Assembly: GCA_001515945.1 (NCBI GenBank)
Contig: LOER01000004.1
Coordinates: 1 to 64,000, forward strand
DNA from: Desulfitibacter sp. BRH_c19
GTDB lineage: Bacteria > Bacillota > DSM-16504 > Desulfitibacterales > Desulfitibacteraceae
Length of the DNA: 64,000 nucleotides
Reading direction: 5' to 3'
Part shown: piece after piece, positions 1 through 8,362 of the stretch
How the letters are laid out: the number at the start of each line of letters is the position of its first letter
Position numbering within the stretch: position 1 is the stretch's first letter
Notes under the pieces: model-generated
The model's input: only the letters and a program-made list of their open reading frames with translations
What the model was told of the DNA's origin: nothing
Database searches by the model: none
Made by a program: the position numbers and the translations under genes

Positions 1-558
1 GCCATGGTAAATGCTAGCCTTGCCCAAATGGCCCAGCACTACCAGCTTCCCATGTATGGAACAGGTGGAATGTCAGATTCCAAAACTAATGACTCACAAG
101 CAGGCTATGAAAGCGCCCTAACTGCTATGACAGTATCTTTAGCTGGCTGCAACTATATCCATGATGCAGTAGGGTTATTAGAAATGTGTCAGGTATTTTC
201 CTATGAAAAGATGGTTACTGACAATGAAATAATTGGTAACATCTTTAGAGTAATGAAGGGTGTAGAAGTCAATAAGGATACCCTAGCAGTAGATAGAATA
301 AAAGAAGTTGGACCAGCAGGACATTTCCTAGCAGATCCCCATACAGTAAAGCATGTTCGTAAAGAATTCTTCTTCCCCAAGGTTTCAGATAGAAGGACAA
401 GAATGGCTTGGGAAGAAGCTGGTTCTCCTGAGACAAAAGAACGCGCCCATATAATGGTCAGGGAAATACTGGCTACACATAAGCCTTCACTAGTTTCATC
501 TGAGTTAAAGGCTAGTATTCGCGAAGAGTTTCCTGAGATTTATGGGGTGGAAGCTTAA
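1..558 (+). CDS. MttB-family methyltransferase, C-terminal part (gene starts before the window)
   Basis: This open frame enters from the left edge and covers only the last ~185 residues of a protein that normally has about 480. It matches the C-terminal halves of four other MttB-family genes in the window (near 14750, 18232, 21752 and 23231). The match includes the TGG-MSDSK loop, the SQAGYE segment, and the late block around GPAGHFLADPHTVKHVR. At the position where trimethylamine methyltransferase carries pyrrolysine this copy has Met, so it belongs to the non-Pyl MtgB-like branch. Members of that branch demethylate quaternary amines such as glycine betaine or carnitine onto a corrinoid protein. 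The substrate here cannot be told. A symporter gene follows about 100 bases later, which suggests a transport-plus-demethylation unit. Confidence 0.9.
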   Translation, partial: AMVNASLAQMAQHYQLPMYGTGGMSDSKTNDSQAGYESALTAMTVSLAGCNYIHDAVGLLEMCQVFSYEKMVTDNEIIGNIFRVMKGVEVNKDTLAVDRIKEVGPAGHFLADPHTVKHVRKEFFFPKVSDRRTRMAWEEAGSPETKERAHIMVREILATHKPSLVSSELKASIREEFPEIYGVEA

Positions 559-661
559 AAGGTTTATTTAAGAGTATTAGAATGGCAAATAAAAGTTGAA
601 AGACTTCTTCTAAATGGCTTACAATATTAATGACGTCGGGTCGAAGAAAGAAGGAGCGGGA

Positions 662-2026
662 TTGCTATCAATAGGTTACATTATAAGTATAAGTGTCACA
701 TTAGTTTTTGTGGCATTTATTAGTATTTTAGCATCTAACAAGGTAAAGACATCTTCTGACTTTTGTGTTGGAGGAAGAAAGCTTGGGAGTGTACTAGTTA
801 GTGGTTCCATGGTAGGGGCATTTGTAGGAGGGACATCTACTGTAGGAACCGCACAAGTTGCGTACCTTTATGGAATAAGCGGAATTTGGTTTACACTTGG
901 GGCTGGATTAAGCTGTCTTTTCCTTGCTTTATTTTTAGCAAAACCTTTAAGGAAATCTGAAGTTGTGACAATACCGCAGCTATTTGAGTCTTTTTATGGT
1001 AAAAAAGCAGCCCTTTGGAGCGTGTTTTTTGTATCTATAGGAATTCTAGTTCAAGTAGCTGCTCAGGTACTTTCTGCTGTCCCAGTATTGACAAACATGT
1101 TTGCTTTAAGTCCTTTAGTGGCAGTTACCTTAATTATAACATTAATAGTTTGCTATTCTGTCTTTGGTGGAATATGGAGTACTGGATATGTAGGTATTAT
1201 AAAAACAATCTTGCTTAGTACAACACTAGTAGCAGGAGGGTTTATTGCCTATAGGCTGGCAGAAGGCATAACAGGTTTACAGCGTGGACTTGGTGAGGGA
1301 GTTTGGTTTTCCATTTTTCCTCATGGTATTGGTGTAGAATTAGGTGCTGGCATATCAGTAATAGTTGGTTTTATTTCCACCCAGACATATCTGCAAATAA
1401 TTTTTTCTGCTAAGTCAGTAAAAACTGCCCAAAGAGGTAGCCTTATTGCTGCAATACTAATACCATTAACGGGGTTGGCTAGTGTTTTAATTGGAATGTT
1501 TATGAGGGTTGCCTATCCTGATATTAATCCAGCATCTGCCCTGCCAATGTTTGTAATTCTGCATTTAGGACCTGGGCTCGGAGGTATAGTACTAGCAACA
1601 TTAATTCTTTCTCTTGTAATGACTGGTGCAGCCCTTACACTCGGGATCACTACGATTATTGGCAAAGATATTTATCAGAATATAAGGCCACAAGCTACAG
1701 ATAAGGAAATGGTATGGGTTTTTCGATTTTTAATTATACTTATCTCATCCATTGTATTTGTATTTGTAACATCCAATGTAAATTCTTTAATACTAGAATG
1801 GGCATTTTTATCTATGGCTTTAAGAGGGGCAACTGTATTTTTACCACTGCTAGGCATATTCTTTTTAAAAGACAGGATTAGTCCCAAAATCAGCAGATGG
1901 GCTATTTTAATAGCACCGGTTATTGTAATATTTTGGTCCATATTCGCACCAAAAGAAATAAACCCTTTATATCCTGGGGTGGTAGTAAGCTTTCTGCTAT
2001 TGGTATTAGGATATAGAAAATCATAG
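662..2026 (+). CDS. Sodium:solute symporter (SSS family)
   Basis: A very hydrophobic protein with about a dozen predicted membrane spans. The N-terminal half has features of the SSS/PutP family: the SDFCVGGRKLG segment after the first span and a Gly-rich second span with GAFVGGTSTVGTAQ. These symporters take up small organic solutes (amino acids, betaines, carboxylates) with Na+. I prefer the TTG start at 662, because AAGGAG lies at 651-656 with 5-base spacing and the protein then begins right before the first span. An ATG at 614 in the same frame has no good ribosome site and would add 16 polar residues. It lies just after an MttB-family gene, so it may import that enzyme's methylated amine; this is inference from position only. 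Confidence 0.85.
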   Translation: MLSIGYIISISVTLVFVAFISILASNKVKTSSDFCVGGRKLGSVLVSGSMVGAFVGGTSTVGTAQVAYLYGISGIWFTLGAGLSCLFLALFLAKPLRKSEVVTIPQLFESFYGKKAALWSVFFVSIGILVQVAAQVLSAVPVLTNMFALSPLVAVTLIITLIVCYSVFGGIWSTGYVGIIKTILLSTTLVAGGFIAYRLAEGITGLQRGLGEGVWFSIFPHGIGVELGAGISVIVGFISTQTYLQIIFSAKSVKTAQRGSLIAAILIPLTGLASVLIGMFMRVAYPDINPASALPMFVILHLGPGLGGIVLATLILSLVMTGAALTLGITTIIGKDIYQNIRPQATDKEMVWVFRFLIILISSIVFVFVTSNVNSLILEWAFLSMALRGATVFLPLLGIFFLKDRISPKISRWAILIAPVIVIFWSIFAPKEINPLYPGVVVSFLLLVLGYRKS

Positions 2027-2085
2027 CTAAGGCAAATCCATGTAAATCAAAAAGAAAATTCTCTATGAAAAAAAGGTGGTGTATT

Positions 2086-3150
2086 ATGACAAAATATGAA
2101 TATTATGTTTCTTCAAGGGTTATGTTTGGTGCAGGTAGAACAAGGGAAATTGGCTTGATTTTAAAACAGTATAATCAACATGGAAATATTATGCTGGTTA
2201 CAGACTCTGGTGGATGGGTGGAGCCATTGATAAAAGAATTGGAGATTAGCCTATATCAAGAGGGATTTAAAAGTATTGTAAAGTATAATGCTATTAGTCC
2301 AAACCCAAAGATGTCTGAATGTATAAGGGGAATAGAAATTGCTAAAGAAAATAAGTCCAGTATTTTTATAGCACTTGGTGGAGGATCGATTCTGGATGCA
2401 GCCAAAAAAATTGCTAAAGATTGTGAAGCAAAGTTTTTTATTACTATTCCTACTACCGCGGGAACAGGAAGCCATATTAATGAGTGGTCAGTATTAATTA
2501 AGGATGAAAATAGTGAGAAAATAAGCTTACAAAATATTCCTGCTAACATAGCACTACTGGATCCCATTGCAACAGTATCTATGCCTCCCGTTACTACATT
2601 GTTTACTGGTCTTGACTCTTTTTCCCATGGGATGGAGGCCTATTTTGGAACAGGTGCATCTATTTTAACTGATATGCAATCATTAAAAGGATGCCAAATG
2701 GTTGTGGAAAACATTCAATCAGCAATGGAAGATGGTAATAATATAGAAGTACGTTCCCGCATACTAGAAGCTGATTTGCTAACTGGTAATGCTATGCTCA
2801 ATGCTGGTCTGGGTATACTGCATTGTATTGCTAATATAGTACCTGGCTTTTATCCGGATTATTCTCATGGATATATTTGTGCTAGCCTATTAAAAGCTAC
2901 AGCAGAGTTTAACAAAGAGGCAATATCTCAGGAAAAAAGGCAACAAATGCTGCCTTTAGTTGAAAAGATCAGTAACATTTTTGAAAATGCAATTAAAAAA
3001 TATGATATTAAGCCTGTAACAATTGATAATGGACACTTACAAACTATTAAAAAGATTGGTGCAGCAAATGTTAATGGAAAGACAAATCCAAAAAAGGTTA
3101 CAGAAGATGCCGTGGAAAAGTTAATGAGGGATTCATTCCTAATTACTTAA
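2086..3150 (+). CDS. Iron-containing alcohol dehydrogenase family protein
   Basis: A group III (iron-type) alcohol dehydrogenase of 354 residues. Visible signatures are the NAD-binding GGGSILDAAKKIA near residues 98-110, the GTGSH segment after it, and a metal site built from Asp/His in GLDSFSHGMEAY, then His in ILHCIA and YSHGYI. Family members oxidise alcohols or reduce aldehydes with NAD(P)H. The start at 2086 is chosen because AGGTGGTG lies just upstream; an in-frame ATG at 2065 has no ribosome site. The gene sits close behind the symporter and is probably co-transcribed with it. Its last 12 bases overlap the convergent gene that ends at 3139. The substrate is unknown. Confidence 0.85.
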   Translation: MTKYEYYVSSRVMFGAGRTREIGLILKQYNQHGNIMLVTDSGGWVEPLIKELEISLYQEGFKSIVKYNAISPNPKMSECIRGIEIAKENKSSIFIALGGGSILDAAKKIAKDCEAKFFITIPTTAGTGSHINEWSVLIKDENSEKISLQNIPANIALLDPIATVSMPPVTTLFTGLDSFSHGMEAYFGTGASILTDMQSLKGCQMVVENIQSAMEDGNNIEVRSRILEADLLTGNAMLNAGLGILHCIANIVPGFYPDYSHGYICASLLKATAEFNKEAISQEKRQQMLPLVEKISNIFENAIKKYDIKPVTIDNGHLQTIKKIGAANVNGKTNPKKVTEDAVEKLMRDSFLIT

Positions 3151-3669
3151 TTGCTTTTCGGCAGCAAAAATCTCTTTCTTCCTTATTTCAGAGATGGCCA
3201 TTTCCCCTATACTACCTGTGATCAAACCGGTAATTACAGCTGATACTAAAAGAATAGGGAAATATAATAGAACTACGGCTTCACCTAATAACAAGTAGGC
3301 GACAGCAAGCTGTGTTGTATTATGAAGGATTGCTCCCACAACGCTAATTCCTTTTATGCTGAAAAAGCGGGAGAACTTCTTATAAAGCAACGCCATGACT
3401 AAGGCACTTATGATGCCTCCGCCTAGACTAAAGGCTACTGTCATTATTCCTCTAGTTAATAGTGCTACTACAAAAGACCGGATTATGACAATAAGAAGGA
3501 CATCGCTTAGGGGTAGAAAAACAATCCCAATTAAGATGATGATATTCGCTAACCCAAGCTTTACTCCCGGTACAGGAATAGGGATTGGAATCAATGATTC
3601 CAGTAAAGATATTATAATTGCATTGGAAACTAATATTATAATGACGGCATATCTTTTATTCTTATTCAT
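3139..3669 (-). CDS. Gx transporter family membrane protein (heptaprenyl diphosphate synthase component I-like)
   Basis: A 176-residue membrane protein with about five spans. It has the family hallmark PGVKLGLANI after a Pro-rich IPIPIPVPG loop and a Gly-rich FSLGGGIISAL span. The family (Pfam Hpre_diP_synt_I) resembles substrate-binding S components of ECF transporters. It is often found beside NusG-II and ApbE proteins in Clostridia, and the same neighbours are present here. It is last in a minus-strand row with the NusG-II protein, ApbE and an FMN-binding lipoprotein. A role in flavin or quinone-linked extracytosolic redox work is inferred from context. The 3' end overlaps the convergent dehydrogenase gene by 12 bases. 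Confidence 0.8.
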   Translation of the reverse strand: MNKNKRYAVIIILVSNAIIISLLESLIPIPIPVPGVKLGLANIIILIGIVFLPLSDVLLIVIIRSFVVALLTRGIMTVAFSLGGGIISALVMALLYKKFSRFFSIKGISVVGAILHNTTQLAVAYLLLGEAVVLLYFPILLVSAVITGLITGSIGEMAISEIRKKEIFAAEKQLSN

Positions 3670-3707
3670 ACGTAATACCCGCTTTCGAAAGATGTAATGG
3701 AGTATCT

Positions 3708-4097
3708 CTAGAAAGAAACATCATCTATATCCGTTTTTTCTGAACCCTCAATATAGATCACCACTTTATTAGGGAGACAAACGATGCTTTGGCTAGGCTT
3801 GGATATTTCACCTGTATTCACACATATTTTGTTTGGACAGGAAGATTCTTCTACCCAAATTTTATCTTTTTCAGTTACTATTATAGAATGTACATCATTA
3901 TCATCTGGAAGCGTGAGAGCTATTTCCTTTCGTTCATTACTGCTGTCTAAAGGGATTGTAGTGTGAATCTGACCATCAATTTTTATTACTGCTTGGTTAT
4001 TTGTGTCGTTAGGCCAGATGATATCTTTCATAAACCAACTTATAGAAGCAGCAATCAAAAGTATTATAATGACAAGGTCACCTTTTTTAAATCTCAT
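3708..4097 (-). CDS. NusG domain II-containing protein
   Basis: A small protein of about 129 residues with one N-terminal membrane segment (LVIIILLIAASISWF) and an extracytosolic domain. It ends with the motif SSCPNKICVNTGEISKPSQ followed by CLPNKVVI, typical of the NusG_II family (Pfam PF07009). Three Cys residues (SSCPNKIC and IVCLPN) are conserved in such proteins, but their job is not established. The gene follows ApbE directly. A GTG at 4109 is an alternative start; I prefer ATG 4097, with GGTGA upstream. These proteins commonly sit between Gx transporter and ApbE/FMN_bind genes, so it is probably part of the same membrane redox system. Confidence 0.8.
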   Translation of the reverse strand: MRFKKGDLVIIILLIAASISWFMKDIIWPNDTNNQAVIKIDGQIHTTIPLDSSNERKEIALTLPDDNDVHSIIVTEKDKIWVEESSCPNKICVNTGEISKPSQSIVCLPNKVVIYIEGSEKTDIDDVSF

Positions 4098-4109
4098 AGA
4101 GATCACCAC

Positions 4110-5186
4110 TTATCTTTGTAATTTGAACTTATCCTTACTAATCTCAAAATTCTTTTCATTGATTCCAGATGAAACATAAACCTTATTGTCAGAGGTGATA
4201 AAAATAGCTTCAGTACTAGGTAAATTTTCAATCATCTGCATTCCATTTTCAAGTCCTAATAAAAAAATGGTCGTTGATAATGCATCTGCATCAATAGAGT
4301 CTTTGGTAATGATTGAAACACTTAGTATTGGGTTTTCCTCAGGATAGCCTGTTTGTGGGTTTAGGATATGGTGATATCTCTTCCCATCTAATTCAAAATA
4401 CCTTTCATAGATTCCCGAAGATACAAGAGCTTGATCATTAAGGCTAACAATACCCATATAGTCACCCCGTGGTTCATATGGGTCTTGTAAACCAAGTTTC
4501 CAATTCGTGCCATCAGGTTTAGTATTAAGAGTGAGTATATTCCCGCCTAAATTGATGATGGCATGATTAATTCCAGCTTCCTTTAATATTTTAGCTGCTT
4601 CGTCAGCGGCATATCCTTTAGCAATAGCACCTAAATCAACGATCATGTCTGGAGCATTAAGTTTGGCACTATGGCTATCTCTGTCCAGTATTAAATTTTT
4701 ATGGTTTATTAAAGGTAGTGTATTGGCTATTTGTATTTTTTCTGGTAACGCTGCTTGTTCTGTACCAATTTTCCAAAGCTTAACCAGGGGGCCAATGGTG
4801 ATGTCAAATTTGCCATCGGAAAGCTCTGAGTAGTATTTCCCTTTCTCAAGAACATAAAAAGTCTCCGGGCTTAGATTCATATATTCTTTGCCGGCAAAAT
4901 TATTTAATTGGATGATTTCGCTTTTTTCATTGTCTTTAGCAATGGTCATTTTGTCTTCAATTTCAGAAATTCGGTCAAAGGCTTTTTGGAATATTTCCTT
5001 ATCTTTAACCTCATCGAAAATTGTTATTTTGGCTATAGTACCCATCAAGAAAGCAGTTTCTATAACCGGCTTGATTTCTTGAGGTTCATTATTGTTTTGT
5101 GATTGAGGAATACAGCCTGCTACAAAAGCTGTCAGAGTTAGAAAAACAATGAGATATGTGAAGGTTGATAATTTTCTTAAATGCAT
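4110..5186 (-). CDS. apbE: FAD:protein FMN transferase, lipoprotein
   Basis: ApbE attaches FMN from FAD onto a Ser/Thr of extracytosolic flavoproteins. The family core is clear: DLGAIAKGYAADEAA (FAD/Mg binding), INLGGNI, the HHILNPQTGYP signature and the DADALSTTIFLLG metal/FAD block near the C-terminus. The start at 5186 gives a lipoprotein signal peptide with lipobox FVAGC (Cys25), and GGAGGTG lies about 10 bases upstream. Earlier in-frame codons up to 5321 would spoil the signal and have no ribosome site. The likely client is the FMN_bind lipoprotein encoded just upstream in the same direction. Confidence 0.95.
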   Translation of the reverse strand: MHLRKLSTFTYLIVFLTLTAFVAGCIPQSQNNNEPQEIKPVIETAFLMGTIAKITIFDEVKDKEIFQKAFDRISEIEDKMTIAKDNEKSEIIQLNNFAGKEYMNLSPETFYVLEKGKYYSELSDGKFDITIGPLVKLWKIGTEQAALPEKIQIANTLPLINHKNLILDRDSHSAKLNAPDMIVDLGAIAKGYAADEAAKILKEAGINHAIINLGGNILTLNTKPDGTNWKLGLQDPYEPRGDYMGIVSLNDQALVSSGIYERYFELDGKRYHHILNPQTGYPEENPILSVSIITKDSIDADALSTTIFLLGLENGMQMIENLPSTEAIFITSDNKVYVSSGINEKNFEISKDKFKLQR

Positions 5187-5347
5187 AGTTTCACAAACAC
5201 CTCCATCTTTAGGCCTTGAATAATATTTTATCATAGAAAATATCAGAGGAATAGTTTCTTTAAAATCCAATTTTTTAAATAAATGGAGGAGCAGCAAGAA
5301 CCGCTCCTCCTTAATATTCACAAATTTTTATAGTATACAGGTTTAAA

Positions 5348-6199
5348 TTATTTGGCTTCTTCTAAAGCTTTCTCTGCAAGTTCAAAGAATTCAATAACGT
5401 GGATGGATACGCCTGCAATATCATCTGTGTGTCCTGCATCGTCACTATAAACAACTGCTGTTGGATCTTGAATTTCTAAGAGATAAGCTGCAGCCTTTTC
5501 AGCTTGCTCATGCCATGGAGCTTGGGCTCCACCGTTTTCAACCATAGGGTATTCACCTTCAATAGACATGGTATCTTTGTCACTACCATCAGTGTGTAGA
5601 CCGTCCCAGTCGGCTGCCACAATGTTACCATTGATAACGGTTAAGCTAGCTGAATACTTAAAGTCTTTAACAAAATCATCTTCTTCTGCAAAATAAGCAC
5701 CGTCTTTATATGGGCCTCTACCAACAGGTCCATTAGCTAAAGCTTTTTCTGCAAGTTCAAAGAATTCAATAACGTGGATGGATACACCTGCAATATCATC
5801 GGTGTGACCTGCATCGTCATTATAAGCAATCTGTGTTGGATCTTGGGTTTCTACGAGATAAGCTTCAGCTTTTTCAGCTTGCTCATGCCATGGAGCTTGT
5901 GCTCCACCGTTTTCAACCATAGGGTACCCACCTGATTTAGAGACTGTGTCTTTATCAGGTCCTGCGTTTATGTTAGCACCGTTCCAATCAGCTGATACAA
6001 TTTCACCATCTTTAACTTCAATAGTTACAAGATACTTCCAATCTTTAACGAATTCGTCCTCTTGTGCAAAATAGATACCGTCTTCATATTTGCCATCTGA
6101 TCCTTGAGGCTCTACTTCTGTCGGCTCATTAGATCCACAGCCTGAAAGTGAAAAGGCTAACATGAGAACTAGTGTTACAGCAAAAAATTTCTTAAGCAT
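5348..6199 (-). CDS. Lipoprotein with two FMN-binding (FMN_bind) domains
   Basis: A 283-residue surface lipoprotein: signal peptide with lipobox SLSGC (Cys21), a short acidic linker, then two tandem FMN_bind domains (about residues 35-150 and 160-283). Each ends with DDAGHTDDIAGVSIHVIEFF. The D-x-x-x-G-x-S pattern there fits the ApbE flavinylation site (usual form D-x-x-S/T-G-A-T/S), so Ser is the probable FMN attachment residue in both. The repeats are almost identical even as DNA, with a period near 375 bases. The layout resembles Listeria PplA, the lipoprotein of flavin-based extracellular electron transfer. The start at 6199 has GGGAGG at a 9-base distance. Confidence 0.88.
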   Translation of the reverse strand: MLKKFFAVTLVLMLAFSLSGCGSNEPTEVEPQGSDGKYEDGIYFAQEDEFVKDWKYLVTIEVKDGEIVSADWNGANINAGPDKDTVSKSGGYPMVENGGAQAPWHEQAEKAEAYLVETQDPTQIAYNDDAGHTDDIAGVSIHVIEFFELAEKALANGPVGRGPYKDGAYFAEEDDFVKDFKYSASLTVINGNIVAADWDGLHTDGSDKDTMSIEGEYPMVENGGAQAPWHEQAEKAAAYLLEIQDPTAVVYSDDAGHTDDIAGVSIHVIEFFELAEKALEEAK

Positions 6200-6354
6200 T
6201 GCATACATCCTCCCTTAAGGTTAATTAATTTTTCAAATAAGTACTATGTGATTATCTTATCAAGTACTTGCTTAGTTAATTTACCATAGAAAGAGGGGAT
6301 TTAATATCATGACTTTTGTCCCAAGACTAGGTACATATGTCCTTACATTTGTCC

Positions 6355-7002
6355 TTATAATAGGTTTTTGTTTCTGATCCAATAGCTAGCTGCTTCAGTT
6401 CTATTAGAAACGTTTAATTTCTTGAAAATACTACTAACGTAGTTCCGGACGGTTTTTTCAGAAATATCCAAGGCTTCAGCAATCTCTTTATTAGCCTTAC
6501 CTAGACTCACCATTTGTAATATATATGTTTCTCTTGAACTTAATTTATTGTCTTCTGCATTAAGTCTTTCATTTTGCACAATAATGTCATTAATAACACC
6601 CTCTGAAACAGAAGTATCTAATACAGAATGTCCTTCGTAGACCTTTTTAATGTTTTTAATTAATTCTTCACTATTGATATTTTTCAATAAATAACCATCT
6701 GCTCCTGCTCTAATAGTTTCTATTACGAATTGTTCTTTGGAGTATGCTGTTAAAATAATAATTTTGACTTTAGGGCTCAAATATTTAATATTAATACATC
6801 CGTTAACTCCATCACCATCAGGAAACTTGTAGTCAAGCAAAATAACATCAGGATTAGTTCTGTTAACAAGATCAAGGGCTTCTTTGAGGTCTTTGGCCTC
6901 TCCACATACTTCGATAGAGTCATCTAATTCTAAAATCAGCTTTAACCCATCTCTGACTATATTATGATCATCGACTATCAATACTTTAATCGTATTTTTC
7001 AC
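6355..7002 (-). CDS. NarL/LuxR-family response regulator
   Basis: A 215-residue two-domain regulator. The receiver domain has the acidic pair in VDDHN, the phospho-acceptor Asp in VILLDYKFPDGDG and Lys in LLKNI. The LuxR-type helix-turn-helix follows, with LSSRETYILQM and NKEIAEALDISEKTVRNYVSS near residues 150-200. The GTG start at 7002 has GGGAGGA upstream. No histidine kinase gene is present in the window, so its partner is unknown. It lies between the FMN_bind lipoprotein and an EcfT-like gene on the same strand, so it may control the flavin locus. It could also be an unrelated orphan regulator. Confidence 0.92.
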   Translation of the reverse strand: MKNTIKVLIVDDHNIVRDGLKLILELDDSIEVCGEAKDLKEALDLVNRTNPDVILLDYKFPDGDGVNGCINIKYLSPKVKIIILTAYSKEQFVIETIRAGADGYLLKNINSEELIKNIKKVYEGHSVLDTSVSEGVINDIIVQNERLNAEDNKLSSRETYILQMVSLGKANKEIAEALDISEKTVRNYVSSIFKKLNVSNRTEAASYWIRNKNLL

Positions 7003-7041
7003 TTTTTAATTCCTCCCATGGTATTTGGAGTTCAAATCGAA

Positions 7042-7833
7042 TCAATAGCCTCTTTCAACTAATAAAAGCACCCATGTTAACAAGATAAAGCTCATTACAG
7101 CAACTACATCTCTTTTAGAGACATTAAATTTGTAATGATATAAATCTTCAGGGCTCACTTTTTCAACAAAACTTTGTATTTTATCTAGTTTTTCGAAAGA
7201 ATTTACAAGCAAAGAAACAATAATTTGAGATACACCTTTCATTTTCATTTTAAAATTTTCGTTTTTTCCACCTATGGTTGAACGTGCACTATCTACAAAA
7301 TTCTTTTTTATTTCGGTTCCCATGCCTTTAAGCTCTAAAAAGATACACATCACTACTTTTAAGTAGTCCTTAACAGGAACACCTATTAATTTTAAAGGAA
7401 AAAAGAGCTTATCCACTAAGCCAATTATTGTTTTAATAGGGGTTGTGTGAAAATATAGGATGCTCACATACCAGATAATAAACAATCTAAACAGTCTTAA
7501 AACAATCTCATACGTTCCTTGATTATACGTGAATAATTCGTTATTCGTAAACGAATAAAGAAGTGAATTCATCAAGAATCCAAAAAGGTAAGGCATCAGA
7601 ACAATTATACAATATGAAGCAGCGCTTAATAATAGGGTTCGAAATTTAATTCTCAAAACCAAGGTCGCAATCAATAAGTAAACGGATAGTATACCAAAAC
7701 TCATCTGTTGCTCAAAAAGAAAAGGCATGCTAGCGAGCATTATAGCTAGGATAAACTTAATAAGACCATCCATATCGGTGGGTTCATTGTTTTTTTCCGT
7801 ATTAGTATTTGTTAAAGTAAAATTTTTTGACAT
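7042..7833 (-). CDS. EcfT-like transmembrane protein (energy-coupling factor transporter family)
   Basis: A membrane protein with four or five spans between about residues 20 and 130, then a charged helical region (LKGMGTEIKKNFVDSARST) like the ATPase-coupling helices of EcfT/CbiQ, and a final span. The usual Ala-Arg-Gly coupling motif is only loosely kept (SARST). The frame stays open upstream to a TTG at 8043, which would add 70 residues of unclear nature with no ribosome site. I therefore place the start at ATG 7833, though its ribosome site is also weak. In Listeria an EcfT homologue (FmnA) supplies flavin for ApbE outside the cell. The same role here is an inference from the ApbE/FMN_bind neighbours. 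Confidence 0.6.
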   Translation of the reverse strand: MSKNFTLTNTNTEKNNEPTDMDGLIKFILAIMLASMPFLFEQQMSFGILSVYLLIATLVLRIKFRTLLLSAASYCIIVLMPYLFGFLMNSLLYSFTNNELFTYNQGTYEIVLRLFRLFIIWYVSILYFHTTPIKTIIGLVDKLFFPLKLIGVPVKDYLKVVMCIFLELKGMGTEIKKNFVDSARSTIGGKNENFKMKMKGVSQIIVSLLVNSFEKLDKIQSFVEKVSPEDLYHYKFNVSKRDVVAVMSFILLTWVLLLVERGY

Positions 7834-8145
7834 AGCAATACCAACCATATTTTTATTATTGAGCAGTCCAACACATGAATCAAGTTTCAGACGATTTAAC
7901 GTCTCATATATTTTAATGGCTATTAAAGTATAACATAAATCGGTTAAATCCTCTAAAATTGGAGTCATCTTCATTATAGCTATTGGCATGGGAATATTTG
8001 TTACACAAACTCCTTCTTCAGTTTCTGCTGAATACAAACACAATTGACGCGTATTTCTCTAACTACTAGAGAGGAGAAAATGGATGGAAGAACTAGCAAG
8101 AATTTTTCTTCAATAGAAATTTTATTTGTAAATTTTATTAAAAGT

Positions 8146-8194
8146 CAAAAACACTCATTCTAAGTCATTCGGACTCAGTAATGGGTGTTTTTTA
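8146..8194. terminator. Hairpin terminator between divergent units
   Basis: AAACACTCATT pairs with AATGGGTGTTT, with an inner TAAGTC/GACT pairing. It is A-rich on the left and T-rich on the right, so it could end transcription in either direction. Confidence 0.6.
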
Positions 8195-8261
8195 TATATT
8201 CATTGTTGTTGTTTTTCTTGCTTTTCAAGGAAAAGCTGTCTTTTTTAAAGCATAAAAAAAT

Positions 8262-8277
8262 TGGCACAGTAATTGCT
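8262..8277 (+). promoter_or_regulatory. Sigma-54 promoter (-24/-12)
   Basis: TGGCACAGTAATTGCT matches the TGGCAC-N5-TTGCW consensus exactly, with GG and GC 10 bases apart. It lies about 85 bases before the phosphodiesterase gene at 8363. Confidence 0.8.
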
Positions 8278-8362
8278 ATTATTTAATAACAAGAAAAAAA
8301 GTTACATCTCACACACATTCAATATCCTAAGCAAAACCATTTAAGGAGTTGTTATTTAAATT

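Noticed and set aside
8080-8163. 27-codon frame with a good ribosome site (GAGAGGAG)
   Set aside because: It runs into the terminator hairpin at 8146 and its product has no recognisable features; too weak to call a gene.
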